Assembly: GCA_002205965.3 (NCBI GenBank)
Contig: NADL03000464.1
Location: forward strand, 1,984,001-2,048,000
Reading direction: 5' to 3'
Origin: Kappaphycus alvarezii
Lineage: Eukaryota > Rhodophyta > Florideophyceae > Gigartinales > Solieriaceae
Length of the DNA stretch: 64,000 nt
Shown one piece after another: positions 23,801-36,389 of this stretch; position 1 is the stretch's first letter, and each line of letters starts with the position of its first letter. Made by a program: the position numbers and the translations under genes. Below the pieces are notes generated by a model. That model was not told where the DNA came from and ran no database searches. It was given only the letters and a program-made list of their open reading frames with translations.

Positions 23801-25860
23801 TTGAACACTGTTTGGGGAACTTGACAGGAAAGATTTCCCTTAGTAGATATAGTGCAAACAATACGCGTACGTGAAAATAGAGGTGTTCCAAGGTTCCAAA
23901 GAATTCAATTTCCTTATAAACTTGTGTCCAATACAAACCCGTGCTTTAGTTGTCGAATTCTCGAGTAGTTTCTCGTGCGGAGGCGGTTAGCGGTCCTAAG
24001 CGATTACTTTACTGCGGCCGATTTCGCCACCTGTTCGAGCTGAAGCGACTAGATTCGTGACCCAAAGTGATATTACAACCAATAGCCCTTAAGACGACAT
24101 TGTTGTTCCGATTTTCAAAGTGGTACCTTTACTGAACATGCTTCTCTCCAAATACTTATAATAGTGATATTGGACTGTATCCTCCTGTTCACTGGGTAAT
24201 TAACCTCTCCTGTGTTGAGACGATGGAATAATTACTTGTCAGTCATTGTGAGTTGTATTGACTCACTTCCCGTCCCTCTCTTGAGTCAATTACATGTAAT
24301 TTCCTAAATCAATCGCGTGTGAAGTTAACATGTCATGAATCATGACTCCTACGGCCACTATGACTAATAAAATTAAGCTTACGCAAAATTTCCGGTTATC
24401 ACCTACAGTATACATCTCTATCCTCAGCCAAGTTCCAGAAATATTTCGTTGGACATATCTTCCATAATATTCCAAGCTAAAATTTTCAATCAGAAATGAC
24501 TGGGTGCCTCTCTCGGTATTTTGTGCCTCTTTATACTTCTTCGTTGAAAAGTTTACATGAAAATACAAATAAAGAAAATATTCAACTATTGACGTTTTAG
24601 CTGAACTATTTACCTTGCAAAAATCCTTCACTCAGTAGTTGATGGGTATTTAAAGTAGCGGCGTAGTCTTTTCCCCTTCATTTCTCCTTTTGACTCATTG
24701 AAGGTGAAAATGTGCAATTATTGGCCTGACAAGAGGAATAAACTAGGAACAGAGAGGTCAAAATTGAAACGAAATGTAAGAATGAAAAGGAGGAAATCAG
24801 GGCTCCAGCGGCTTAGGGAACAGTGAAAGGAACTAGAGGCGGGGTATGATGAAATGAATGGGGTAAAAATTGTGCTAAAGCGACAGGCTATGAGTAATGT
24901 AGTTGTTAAAAATCTATAAAATGATTTTCATTGACTTAGATATAATAAAAACTGACTGAAAGAGATGTTCAGGAGTCCTACTGTGTTATTAAGCACTACT
25001 TTCAGACACATACCGAAATTTCTATAAGCTTTAAAATCTAGAAACAGAACTGGGCATATCTGAGTATTTTTATCTGTTTTTGAAACTGTTCATGTGTGAA
25101 AGTTTGTCGAATACAAACTTAAGTGGGAGCTAAATTCTGTTGTTAGTCATTATATGTTATTACTCCCAGCGCAACCAGGGCAGGAGATGAAAGTTTTATG
25201 GTAACTTCATCAGAGAATCCATATTAGTACCTATTATTCGCTTTGAACACCAAAGTGGGCAGCTATTGGAGGCTGCATCGATTTAAAGGAGAAGGCTGTG
25301 TTGGGACAAATCAAGGCAAAACAAAAAAAGTTAAATTTTGCGACATTTTAGTTGCATGTTTTTCGATATAGCCGTTTGTATAGAAAGTTTACCGATATAT
25401 ACCGAAATAATAATTATACATAAAACTATTTAATCAATCAAGTGATAAAACTAAAATGCTTTAGACAAACTGGAACTTCGACTAATTTGCTTTGATTTGT
25501 CACGACGGTTTAAAATTATTTATTTTTTTGTGCTATTTTATATTTTAATGATGGGTAATGAAGTTAATTGAAAGCCATCCAGAGCCTAGACCAATTTCAC
25601 AATAGAACTTTCTCACTTTTACTGACGACATGTGAATATAGTCGAATTTGCACTTAATAAGAGCGATTTATTGGTATTAATTCCGCAATTATCCAAACAC
25701 AGGGACAATACTGAGCTCCTCCCATATTAAAAAAATATTGTCCTTCAAAAAAACATTCCAATAAAAATGTTATGATTCAGTAATTGCAAGAAAAGTCAAT
25801 CTCTTCCGATTTTAGGCGGTCTCTTTCAATATTTACAAATTAATACGAAATCGGAGGACT
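17851..25860. other. AT-rich region without recognisable genes
   Basis: About 8 kb of AT-rich sequence in which no frame exceeds roughly 115 residues and none shows a known domain. A weakly basic Lys/Arg-rich minus-strand frame near 20650-20990 may be a relic of a mobile element but cannot be assigned. The most likely content is transposon debris too old to recognise by eye. Confidence 0.5.
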
Positions 25861-25887
25861 CCCCGCCATCTCATGCGAAGGGCGGGG
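25861..25887. other. GC-rich hairpin upstream of the transposase ORF
   Basis: A perfect 7-bp inverted repeat (CCCCGCC / GGCGGGG) separated by 13 bases, in otherwise AT-rich DNA, 77 bp before the transposase reading frame at 25965. It could be a subterminal element feature or a 5' UTR structure; function unknown. Confidence 0.5.
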
Positions 25888-25964
25888 AAACCAGAGCAAA
25901 AATTCAAGGTTCAGATCAATTAAAGGAGTACAAAGGCTGGTAGTATGCAAGAATACTACCTGCC

Positions 25965-27359
25965 TTGGAAACAAACCGTTGCTGCAACAGCCTCAATACT
26001 CAGCAACGAAAAATGAACACAAGCCAACCCGCATTGACCAGCTCGCAGGCCACCGGGGGGCTTGCCCTCCTAGCTGAAGCAGCAGAGGAAAGAAGAGCTG
26101 AGTTTGAGTGCTACAACAGCGTGAAAGACAACCCAGATACAGATGACGAAAACGACTGTGACGCTCCATACTTCGAATCTTTCTACAACGCCGGTGGCTC
26201 CCAGAACATTACCGAGATGACTAACTTCACCGCCCAGGGGTTTCACTCAATCTGGAGCACTTTTACGAATTTCATTTCCGCAAACTACAACGTTAGAAGA
26301 GGGCGGCGGTCTCAGTTCTCGGGAAAAGATGTTTTATTCATGACCATGACGTTGTTGAAACATGGCGGGGCGTGGGACTTTGTCGGAAAGGCATTTGGTA
26401 TAAGTGGCCCGACATTTGAGAGGACGGTTTCGTCGTTCATATTTTTACTGTCGGATGAGGTCTATCGCTATGGAGTCAGTGGCTTATCAAAGCACTGGAC
26501 GTTCGAGAAGTTGCGTCGGAGTAATAGGCAGTTCAAGAATTTTCCGTACGCTCGTTATGCTACCGATGTTACTTTCCAGAACAGTAACCGGCCTAGCGGT
26601 AATCTACAGGAGGCAAAGAGGTACTTCTCAGGGAAGCACAAATTGTACGGGCTAAAGGTTGAGGTTTCAGTCTTACCATCTGGCGTCGCTACTGGATGCT
26701 CCCTTCCGTATCCCGGCTCTGTCTCCGATATTGATATTTTTCATAAGAATTTAGAGTGGCACGAAGAGCAGCTTGAGAAAACGGAGAATCAGGCTGCTGA
26801 GCCTGATGATGGGATCGGAGCCTCGAACTATGAAAGTCATTGGGCAGTGCTGACTGACAAAGGCTATCAGGGTGCAATGGAGTTTACGAGGGTTGTTCAC
26901 CCGAAGAAAAAGCCCCGCAGCCGAGAGCTTACTCGTGACGAACACATGTTCAACAAGATGGTTGCTAGCGATAGAATTATTGTTGAAAATTACTTTGGGC
27001 GCATGTGCAGTCCATGGGGTGTTTTAGCCCAGAAGTATCGTTGGAATGAGAAGCTATACGGTGCTATTTTTCGCTGTTGTTTAGGTTTGACAAATATACA
27101 TGTCGGGTGGAATCCACTGCGTGCAAGTGATCAGATTTTCTATGTTCGTGTTCGAAATCGTCTTAACATGATTGGGGAGGAGACGACTCAGAAGCAGGCA
27201 AGGGCTCAAGCGAAATATCGGAATAAGAGGCGCAGGCGAATGGAGGTCCAGTTAAGGGCTCGTACCTCATCATATTATCCGTCTGATCAAGAAACTCAGT
27301 CAGAGTGCGTTTTATTGCAGTTTGTTGCTATATGCTTGAAAATCTGCTTTTCTCAATAA
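25965..27359 (+). mobile_element. Intact DDE-superfamily (DDE_Tnp_4 / Harbinger-like) transposase ORF
   Basis: A 464-residue uninterrupted ORF; Met17 (26013) is an alternative start. The N-terminus is acidic. The region FSGKDVLFMTMTLLKHGG with SGPTF resembles the helix-turn-helix segment of PIF/Harbinger-type nucleases. The catalytic core follows the DDE_Tnp_4 pattern: Asp201 in YATDVTFQ, YFSGKHKLYGLKVEV, Asp255 in PGSVSDIDIF, Asp298 in LTDKGYQG and Glu341 in SDRIIVENYFGRM. The tail is basic (YRNKRRRRMEV). All expected acidic residues are present and codon composition is much less AT-rich than the flanks, so this is a relatively young insertion that may encode an active enzyme. No separate MADF/Myb-like partner gene is visible nearby, although Harbinger elements usually carry one. 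Terminal inverted repeats were not located. A degenerate relative lies at 44985-46170. Confidence 0.85.
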
Positions 27360-30300
27360 AATTTGAAGGTTTCGATTATACACTGATCAATGCAGTAAAT
27401 CGAAATCACTTCTTTACATCTATTAGTTTTTCCCGAGATTAATGTTTTTATGTAGAAATCAATAAGTTCTGTATTTACTTAATAACTGAGCTAGAGATCT
27501 AATGAGTGTTACATAATACAAAGAAGAAAAACGTTTTGTAGGATATAATTTTAATTAAGAGCTTTCGCAGAAACAATAAAACAGATAAATAATCATATAT
27601 CACCGAAATACAGAGTTTCCAAACTAAATCGTTGATTTTAGCAAGGAATGTGTTAAAATGATATAACTCAAGCATTAGAGTATGTTTCAATACTCAATTT
27701 AAAAGCAGGATTGTACTTCACCAGGAATATTTAACCGAAAAAAAGTACTGGTGTATCTGATTCCCCATGGGCATACCATATCATGTAGAAGGGATCGAAT
27801 AATTTCATCCTTTTGTTTCATTGCAACTTAAATATGTTGACCAAAATATTCCCTCAATAAGGACACTCTTTTTCAAATTTTTTCCCCTTTCATACTTCTT
27901 TCACCTGATTACGAGTCATAACCTAAGGTCACCTTCAGATTAAAAAGTTTCTACTTGCTCTGGGCTAGAGATATTTGGAAATACTTTGATGCGCAGGAAT
28001 GCTGGCTTATAGCTCTATTACTTCTGTATATTTGAGTATACTGAAGTCTTCAGCTAAAATTCCTAAATCTTGTTCTGGATAAATCACAGATTTTGAAAGG
28101 ATTTCTAGAATCGTGTCAACCTCCCGCCATCATGTTCTTTACCACCCACTATTTCCGCCACGCATTACGGAAATCTTCGAGGTAGCTAAACACGCGAAAT
28201 GGATACAACATGTCGTCTGCGTTACAAAGGATCAATATTTTTATCTTCTGCCGAAGTTAGTTTGGTTTACAAGTTTTACTTGCAAGCTCGAGCACAATAC
28301 ATAGGGAAATATTGCATATTTTGGTGTAAAGATGCACATTCCGGTAGTCGTACTACTATCCCGACGCGTTTTTATTGCAGGGTATCAATAGGCCGTGATA
28401 GATACCAGATCGTATAAATATGGTCGATTTTCCAGGCCCCTGACACGGTATGTAGATAATTCAGGCCTTTTAGCGGCATTGGTGGCACTTTCGGTTCTTT
28501 ATGGCCCTTTTAAACTGACGCCACTGTATAAAAGTAGCTGTTTTATTTCTTATGACACTTCGTTCGCTTAGCGAGAAATGTTTCACCAGCATATAGGCTG
28601 TCATCTAGAGACCCTAGAAGTGAACAGCTGTAATGACGCTATTTAGGCTTTAGAAACAGAGAAATTCTGTATTCAGCCGGGGCGGTCTTACGATTTGAAA
28701 CGCACAGTGGATACTTACATTACTTTCGGTAGCGATGACCTCTGAACTTTTGGTACATTATAGTCGGAGTGGGCGTTAATATAGAAGTATCGATTATAAT
28801 ATGAATCTGTTATTGATGGGTATCACAGTATTTCGTAGGAAGAATGTACATTTTACTTCATCAATAAATGATATTATCTCCCGACTACCAATCCTTACAG
28901 TATTGCAAAACATTGTATTACTCGTCAGTGTGCGAAATGTGACAGAAACCATAATTGCGATACTGGATCAAAAAAATTTAAGGTCTATTGGACCATTGCC
29001 GTCATATGAGGACAAAGTTTGGGGATAATTTTTGTAAGTAGAAAAAAGTTAATCCGCAATTTTTTGTGCACACATATACTTTGAGCAGTAGTGGAGCTCG
29101 ATCAAAATGAACTTTTCAGTAATTTTAGGGCTAGTCAGGAAAGAATCACTTCTTTTTACTCAATAACCTTCGATTGAGTGCCATTTCGCCACATTTTACC
29201 ATTTTGGTAGCTGCAGGTGGATGATTCACCCAACGTTATGTAGATTTTGAAGCTACTAAGCACTGCCTACTCTAGGTATAAGTTTCTAGGGTGTCTTTTC
29301 TTTCAAATATTTACGCGCGAAAAACATTTATTTAATCGTTTGACTTTCTGTAAATATTTATATGACAAAGATATTTGTCCTCATGTGAGGAAAGTGCCAT
29401 CTCGGATAGACAATAGTCAACTCTGTAATGCTCTGCGTCCAGAGTGAAACTGGAAAGATGTGAAAATTGCTTACCATGACTTCTGAGGATGGTACACTTC
29501 TGTGAAGAGTAAGCACCAGGGATTTCAAATGCGAGCGGTAATATCCTTTCTGCGTTTTGTCTTTGGCTTATGTTTTCAGAAAATTATTACTGTACACATA
29601 ACAAGCACCTTATGTTTGCCGAAATTGTACTTTCTTATATGTTATAGAGATAAAAAAGAAGTTGCACGTAAGTATTTTCAAGTGGTAATATTTTAAATAT
29701 ACAACTTAAGGTATTCCTTTGAAGCTGTACCTGAGTAGAGGAGACCTCGGGCTTTCGTATTAAGCTGCTTTGGTCCCCAAGTTTTCCTCGTGAACCGTGT
29801 TGGCTGCTACATACACTTCCAATCCTGTGCGGTGGTTTATTTCGGACTCTATTTTGGTTGCTCTGACATTTTAGGAAGTAGGAACGGATGAAAAATCTGT
29901 GAGGGGGGCATAGGAGCTCGAATTACTGCATCTGAATCGCGAAAAGAAGTACTAGGAACTTAGGAAGGAGTCTAGACCGGCTTACTGAGGCTTTTGGGTT
30001 CAAATAGGTGACAGGAAAGGGCATACTGCACGTTACTATGGAAATAAGTGATTGTAAAGCATGATATGCACGCTGAAGCATGGCTTATAATCTGACCCAT
30101 AAACAAGTTGCAATTTGAGAACCGGAGGGGTTCAAAAAAATAATACAAGGTAGTTAGACGGGTGAAGTAGCGTGAAAGACGGTACCACGAGTGGTAAAAT
30201 AAATTAACAAGAGAAAAGTGCAAATGGAAATGCTAAAGTCCCTGGGGGGGCGATGAAGTTTTATTGTGCTCATTTGAACATTGTAGTAGGGTGTCATCAG

Positions 30301-33300
30301 GTGGTAATTTATGGGATTCTTAAGTAGCCTGATCCCAGAATCGATCCACCGCAGCTCGCTGAAACACCTGAAATAAATCATTACCAATGGATTCAGAACG
30401 CAGTGGGACTGCTTCAAATACTAATTCGGAGAAGATTAAGAAACTCATCGATTCTCAAGCTTTTACCTCAATTCCTCAGAAAATCTTTTAACTTGTGCCT
30501 GCCATACGATTTATCTTTCATAAGGCTCGTTTTTAGTTCAAAATGCAGTCTATTTGAAATAGACCATCAACTAGGGTCTCCTCATGTATATTGGTCCTCT
30601 CATATTTGAACACAATATTACAATATTACAACATTTTCTAAGGTTATGATTTTAAGTTACTGATTTGGTTGTAGTTCATCAGTGTTGGGATCGCTCGCTT
30701 CTTGAAATAATGTAAGAAGATGCTCAGAGATCGATCGTATTCCAGTCTGACTGACTTATAGTTAGGTAATACCTCATATATAAAATGATACAATGTTATT
30801 GAATCGACAGGAATAAAATAAAAGTCATGCAACATACAGGAATGATTAGAGTACGGGAAAAACTGACTTAAATTTCTTTAACATTCCAATCTTGAAAATT
30901 TCCGTGCTCTTTTGCTTGCTTTACCTAAAGAGTATCTCCAATATTATATTTCTATTATATTTCTGTTTACAACTTGAACCAATACAAATTCCTCCTTGGT
31001 GTTCAGTAATGTGACTTTTTCTGTACTCAATGACTAATCTAAACTCCTCTTTGTCTCCTTCCACTGGTTCTTAAGTTACTAAGCAGGAATTTTCGCATTC
31101 AGATTCGAATTTTTCAAAACTATAATAATTAGAGGGTTGAAATTTAGTATCAGATCAGAACATGCTTCTATGACCTCATGGAAAGATGAAAATTGCACAA
31201 CATGTGGTTTACTTTGGATACTAAAATGCGTTCCGCTTTATTGGTCTGCTTGGAGCAGATTTAACAATACAATAAGTTCAAAAATCTTTCTCAGTCTTGA
31301 TTTAGTATTTTTATTTCCTCTTTATGTTACCTTGTTTGCATTTTGTGGTCCGAGTTCTTTTTAACGATCGAAACGAGAGGCTTTAAATGGTTGTTCTGGT
31401 AATAATAGATATCTTTCGCCGATTTCAACTACACCAAGTGTGTTTTTGACTTTGTACGTAGTGAAGACAGCGCGTAAAAGTTCGGTGCAAATTTCATTTC
31501 TTTATTTTCTTCATGATCAGTACCTATTTACACCGAAATTCCATGATTATAGTTTATTTTATTCTCTATTATTACTGTGCGGGTTCCTATTACGATGCAA
31601 CTCTCACATTCTTGTTGGCTAATTTCATGAATTGCAATGCTTGTATTAACTCATCTTTTTCTTAATGGTAACATTATGGGTTGTCTATTTCATCTGCTGC
31701 TCATTAAAATATTTCATTGGCCGTAGCAGATGATCGTCAGACCTAAATTATGTATGTAGGTTTGAAAACTTTGCTCAATTCTCGTGTTATTTTCACAACC
31801 TCTCATTTCCACTTGCAGTGCTCCTGTATCATTTTATCTAAAACCGGTATCGAAAAAGAGTAGAGAAATTTCGAAGTTTAAGTATAAAGCGTAAAGGTTT
31901 TGTAAACTAGTAAAAGCTGTTTAAGATTAAGGATAGCCTATCCCTGAAAAAATTTCGAGATTACGATTCCTCTGATCAGCCTACCGCTGGTATCTGATTC
32001 CTAAATCTCTTTGTCGAGTTCATGGATGTTTTCCTCAGGTTTGATATTTTTTATCTCGTATTTCATTCTTATTCTGTCCTCCAGTCTGACTAAATATGAA
32101 TGTGATATTTTTCAAATATATAAATGAACCTAAGTCATTAAGAGTATATCCACCATCTGCTGCAATTGAGTGAGGAGCACCGTGCCCTTATATAATATTT
32201 TCCATGATAACGGAAAATGATATATATGTGTTTGGTCCCTCACGGTAGGTTCCCTGCATTTACAGCGCCTACGCCAAAATCGAAAATACGATACTCCCTT
32301 CCTGAGGATCGCTCCGAAGCACAGGTCAATTTATACTGAAATATTCACTGCAAAGAAATACATGAGAGAATTTTAATTAGGATACTATTGTCTAATTAAA
32401 TGAACGAAAATTCTATATTTTTCTGGACATCTTACATGGATCACGTAATTTTTACGCAATATAGCTAATTGTGATGGTCTGATCAGCCAGTGTATTTGTG
32501 CGTCGTTGATTAAATTTGGCGAACATTTTTGGTTTAAATACTTCTTTATGTGATAACTATGGGGATAGAACATGCTATATTTTTGCTTCTCAAGGGCAGT
32601 TAAATACCATTCTGAGTTTTCATGCAGTTTTTTCTTCCTATAAGATATATTTAGAGAATGCCCAGTTTTCTCCTTCTTATTTCTGTTTATATTTATGGAG
32701 TTTTCTGAAAACACCAGTCTTAACATTAAATGTTAAATTAAGGTCCAAAAGGTCGCAGAAGAGTGTGAATGAGCTAAGATTCGTTTTCAACACCGTAAGT
32801 TTCCATGTAGCCACAATCAAACGTGCTGCGAGACGATCCTTGCTCAAAACATGTAATTGTCGCTGCTGTGTAAGAAAATTATTCCTTTCCAATTCCAAAT
32901 TATCACAAATTTTCTCCGTATCAATTAAGTCGCCCATAAATTGAGAATTAAATAGCGTACATATTGTTTCAGATTGAAGTTTTTTGTGTATCAACTTTAA
33001 GTTGAAGCCTTCATAAATAAGCAATATTTTAGTCGGGTTTTCGAGATTATTTTTGACGTTTAGAAGGAAATGTGACGGCTTTGGTATGTTTTGGATATTT
33101 CAATCATTTCTTCATCGATGAAAACAACTCCATGTTGTTCAATGGGGTGCTGAAGTAAATTTTTATTACAATTTAAATTTTATCTCAAGTCGATCCTATT
33201 AATTGTTTGTAACTATGGAGTATGGTGTTAATTTTGAATCGTTTGGAACCTTCTTACCCCATGAGGACCCAAGGTATCTTGACCTATTACCTAGTGTAAT

Positions 33301-33621
33301 GTTTCCATAGCAATGAGTAAGAAATCCTTCGTTTCCGCGTTTTTAATCATCAAATGATTGCAGTAATAGGTTATATTATTCTTTGTAATTATCTTTCATG
33401 CCTACAGTCTAGATAATTGTGCACTTTGTAAGTCCTTTTTTGTATTCTTATTATAAATTTCTAGTCTATAGTGCAAACAGTGCCTTATCAGTCCCAAATA
33501 TCTTATTGGCGGTTTCTTTACTACAGCTATCCGTGTACCACACTCTAAGTAACTCCAAACGCTATCATATTTATCTACTCAGAATTTTCAATGAGAATAA
33601 ATAGGTTTTGTGGATTCTTTC
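27360..33621. other. AT-rich stretch, no genes; contains one MITE
   Basis: No frame longer than about 140 residues and no recognisable domain. The TA-flanked MITE at 28981-29413 is the only assigned feature. The first few hundred bases are probably the 3' part of the DDE element. Confidence 0.5.
28981..29413. mobile_element. MITE copy 1 (TA-flanked)
   Basis: The ends form imperfect inverted repeats: left AGGTCTATTGGACCATTGCC, and on the opposite strand at the right end TTGTCTATCCGAGATGGC. Each end is followed inward by a GTCATATGAGGAC / CCTCACATGAGGAC subterminal block. Both ends abut TA (28979-28980 and 29414-29415), consistent with a TA target duplication as in Tc1/mariner-type transposition. 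The interior has no gene. The same ends recur at 47272-47585, which also shares interior patches such as GATCAAAA..AACTTTTCA. Confidence 0.7.
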
Positions 33622-34088
33622 TGTCGTTCAAATATTTCAATGTCAAGCCTCTCTCGTGAAGCAAGTTACAATACAGTTCAGTATCTTTTTGTTCTGATAT
33701 GTATTTTGCATGATAAATGTTCTAATTGATTTTATACCGCCTTGATTTGTTCTACTTGAGGATATCATACTTTATACTTCTAGGTTGAATTGTGAGTAAC
33801 TGAATTCATGAGTTGTAGTAATTAATGGCCCGCATTGATTGTAAGTCCGAAGGTAGTGAAAATCACAAGGGAAGAGGGGTTCGACAACGGTGGAGGAGTG
33901 GCTGGACTTGGGCCGTAACTGTCTACTTAAGAGGTCTAGAACTCAATCCCAAAGTCGAAACGAGCAGATCATAGTAAAATCAAAACAACCATCACTCATA
34001 TTGAGCAATAGCATCACGTGAAAGCACCAGAAATCCTCAGGAAAGTCATAAGTCGCAGAGACTTCGAGCTCCCGACTGTGTCACAACA
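33622..34088 (+). repeat. 5' LTR of the copia element
   Basis: Direct repeat partner of 40911-41385. Shared landmarks include CTCTCGTGAAGCAAGT, CCGCCTTGATTTGTTCTAC, CACAAGGGAAGAGGGGTTCG and ACTCATATTGAGCAA. Begins TG and ends CA. Confidence 0.85.
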
Positions 34089-34095
34089 CTGATCA

Positions 34096-36193
34096 GTGTC
34101 CTATCTCATATCAGCAAGGGCAATGACAGGCAACCCAGAGCATATTACGCTTGCGGAACTCTCCGATCGCTTTCGTCAGGGACTTTCGCCCAAGGCCTCT
34201 GCCAGCGAAAGGGAAGACTTTCCAAATTATTTGCTTGGATTTTACCGCGCAAATGACTGGAAGAACGACTTGCTCTCCGAGTTCTTTGCGGAGTATTTTC
34301 GTCTTTTCTCAGAAGAACACTTCGCCGCGTTGAGCTCCGCAGTACGCCGCAACTTTCGAGACTACCTACACTCTAACAGATCCTATGTCCCAAAAGTACG
34401 CAATGTTCAGATCGCTGAGCCTTTATTACGCGTCGGCAACGAAGAGCTGCCGTGGCCCTCAGGTGACAAGGAGTGCCCAGAGCCCACATTTCACCATCGA
34501 CCTATGCACTCACCACAGCGGCAACCCAGTAACAGTTGCATGTGTTCTGGAAATTGTGAAAAACCCTACCTTACGGGATACGAGTAGGCAGCGGAATAGC
34601 CACACGCTACGCGAGTCCAAAGGAAAAAATATGTAGAGAGAAAAGAATGGGGTGGCAATATAGGCGAAAGTGGTTGGCGATCCTCACCGGTCGGTAGGTG
34701 TGTCGATGCAGCACTCATTATCGCGCCGCAGTCCTGCGCCAGTGGGTTACCTTTATTCAGTGCACCGTGAAATTACAGCATGACAGTACTCCTGGCGCCA
34801 CACTAGCTAGTTGGGCCAGAAATGTGGTTTTTCTAAAAGCATTGGCAATCTAGACAGCTTTTCAGTCAATGTCCATCTTGTTTGTGCCCTTATGTACAGC
34901 TGGTTGTCCGGATTGAGGGATCAACCAGAGTAGTGGCCGTCTCTGTCAATACGGTGCCCACTGTGGGAAGGGCAATATATATAGCCCTTTAAATCAGCCC
35001 TGAACTGAACATAGCCCCAAAACAATAGTTAGAAAGGTATATTGAAGGATTCAGTTGTGATATCCCGAACGCAATTGAATCAGATAAACGAAAACTATTT
35101 CAACTCCTCCCAACAGAACAAACCGCCGCCAAATGAAGGACAGGATGAACTTGATATAGAAAGGGCTGGTGTCTACTAGGGCAATATTTCCAACGTTTTC
35201 AAGGAATACCACAGTAACTTCTTCCGCTAGAGTAAAACGAAAACTTACAATTTCGATCGCAAATTCGATATTTTCTGTGAGCGCTCTGACAAAACAAATG
35301 TTTTTGTTACAGAGCGGATCAAGGCCTTCTCCATTATGTTGTTTGACTCTAACGGTAAGTTTTATTTTGACAATTGCAGAGGGAAGGGTCTCAACCTTGA
35401 GCAATTAGCCCTGGCGGAAAAAAGCCGGTTTCGGACTCCTGAACGAGCAAGAGCTCCCCTGCGTGAGTGGGATAATTTTACACTACGTTTACTGATGAGT
35501 AAGAACCCCAAGAAGGTTCCTTTTGAGTGCTTAGACCTCCTGGTTTCCCGCCTGTGCGAGAATCAGGTATCTACACCTGTCGCATATCGCAATGATACAA
35601 TTGTACGTGACAGATTGCTCAATGTCGTCAGTGACGTCGATGCGTTTCGACTCGCCCATCAAAATACGTCCGAGACGTGGTAAGGTATCATTGCTGACCT
35701 ACATGCCGCAGTGGCTACCGTCAAGCCATCTGAGGGTTACTTGTCATCTAGCGGCCCCAGTGCCCATTTCACAGACCGCCGCTATCACAGAACTCGAGAC
35801 ACACAGAAAAACAATTTCTGCTACGTCTGTGGAAAATTAGGATGCTGGTGTACCAAGCAGACTACGGCAGGTTGTATGGCAGCCTTAAAGAAAAATAAGG
35901 CTATTCGTCAGTTTGTGGTCGAAATAGGGAATTCTGACGAAGACGATGCAGATGAGCAATTCTTTGACGAACCTGAACACCTTGCCGCACACTTCACATC
36001 GATGTATGACACCACTGACAGTGAATCAAAACAACTGTCCCCTACTGCAATGACAATGGATAACAGTGATCAACCCACGTCTTCACTTGCCGCCCAACTT
36101 TGCGATTCTACAACAGCTCACGAATTCAAAGGCCTGATAAACACCCAGAAACGTTACAAGCAGGATTTTTCTTTGGCAAAATGGTTGACATAG
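34096..36193 (+). pseudogene. copia gag pseudogene with zinc knuckle
   Basis: Fragments in changing frames: 34096-34587 (FPNYLLGFYRANDWKND), about 35043-35335, 35336-35683 (GKGLNLEQLALAEKSRF; PERARAPLREWD; ECLDLLVSRLCENQ) and 35711-36193. The last carries CYVCGKLGCWCTK, the variant C-x2-C-x4-C knuckle seen in copia gag proteins of this clade. It is adjacent to the protease remnant. Several internal stops and shifts make it non-functional. Confidence 0.75.
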
Positions 36194-36384
36194 GCGCAGC
36201 ACGGAGGGGTTCAGCCGGAGAGGGGCACCATTTGGCGTAATGTATACATGTTTGCCGAACCCCAACAATTGATGAGTCTAAAGCAGCCAAGTGCGTTTTT
36301 GTTTCGGGATCTACTACGCCTAAGGGCGCGGCTCCGGTGATGTTTCCAGTGGGTAACATGGTTTTGACATTCTACATTCACATT
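36185..36384 (+). pseudogene. copia aspartic protease, N-terminal part, interrupted
   Basis: The decayed frame reads through a VDIGAARRGSAGEG block, corresponding to the copia protease active-site region (DTGA) with the T replaced, then SGSTTPKGAAPVMFPVGN. The similarity stops at about 36384 and resumes at 38042 with DADVPILLFLDNMDELGV, so the protease was split by the insertion at 36390-38041. Confidence 0.7.
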
Positions 36385-36389
36385 AGACC

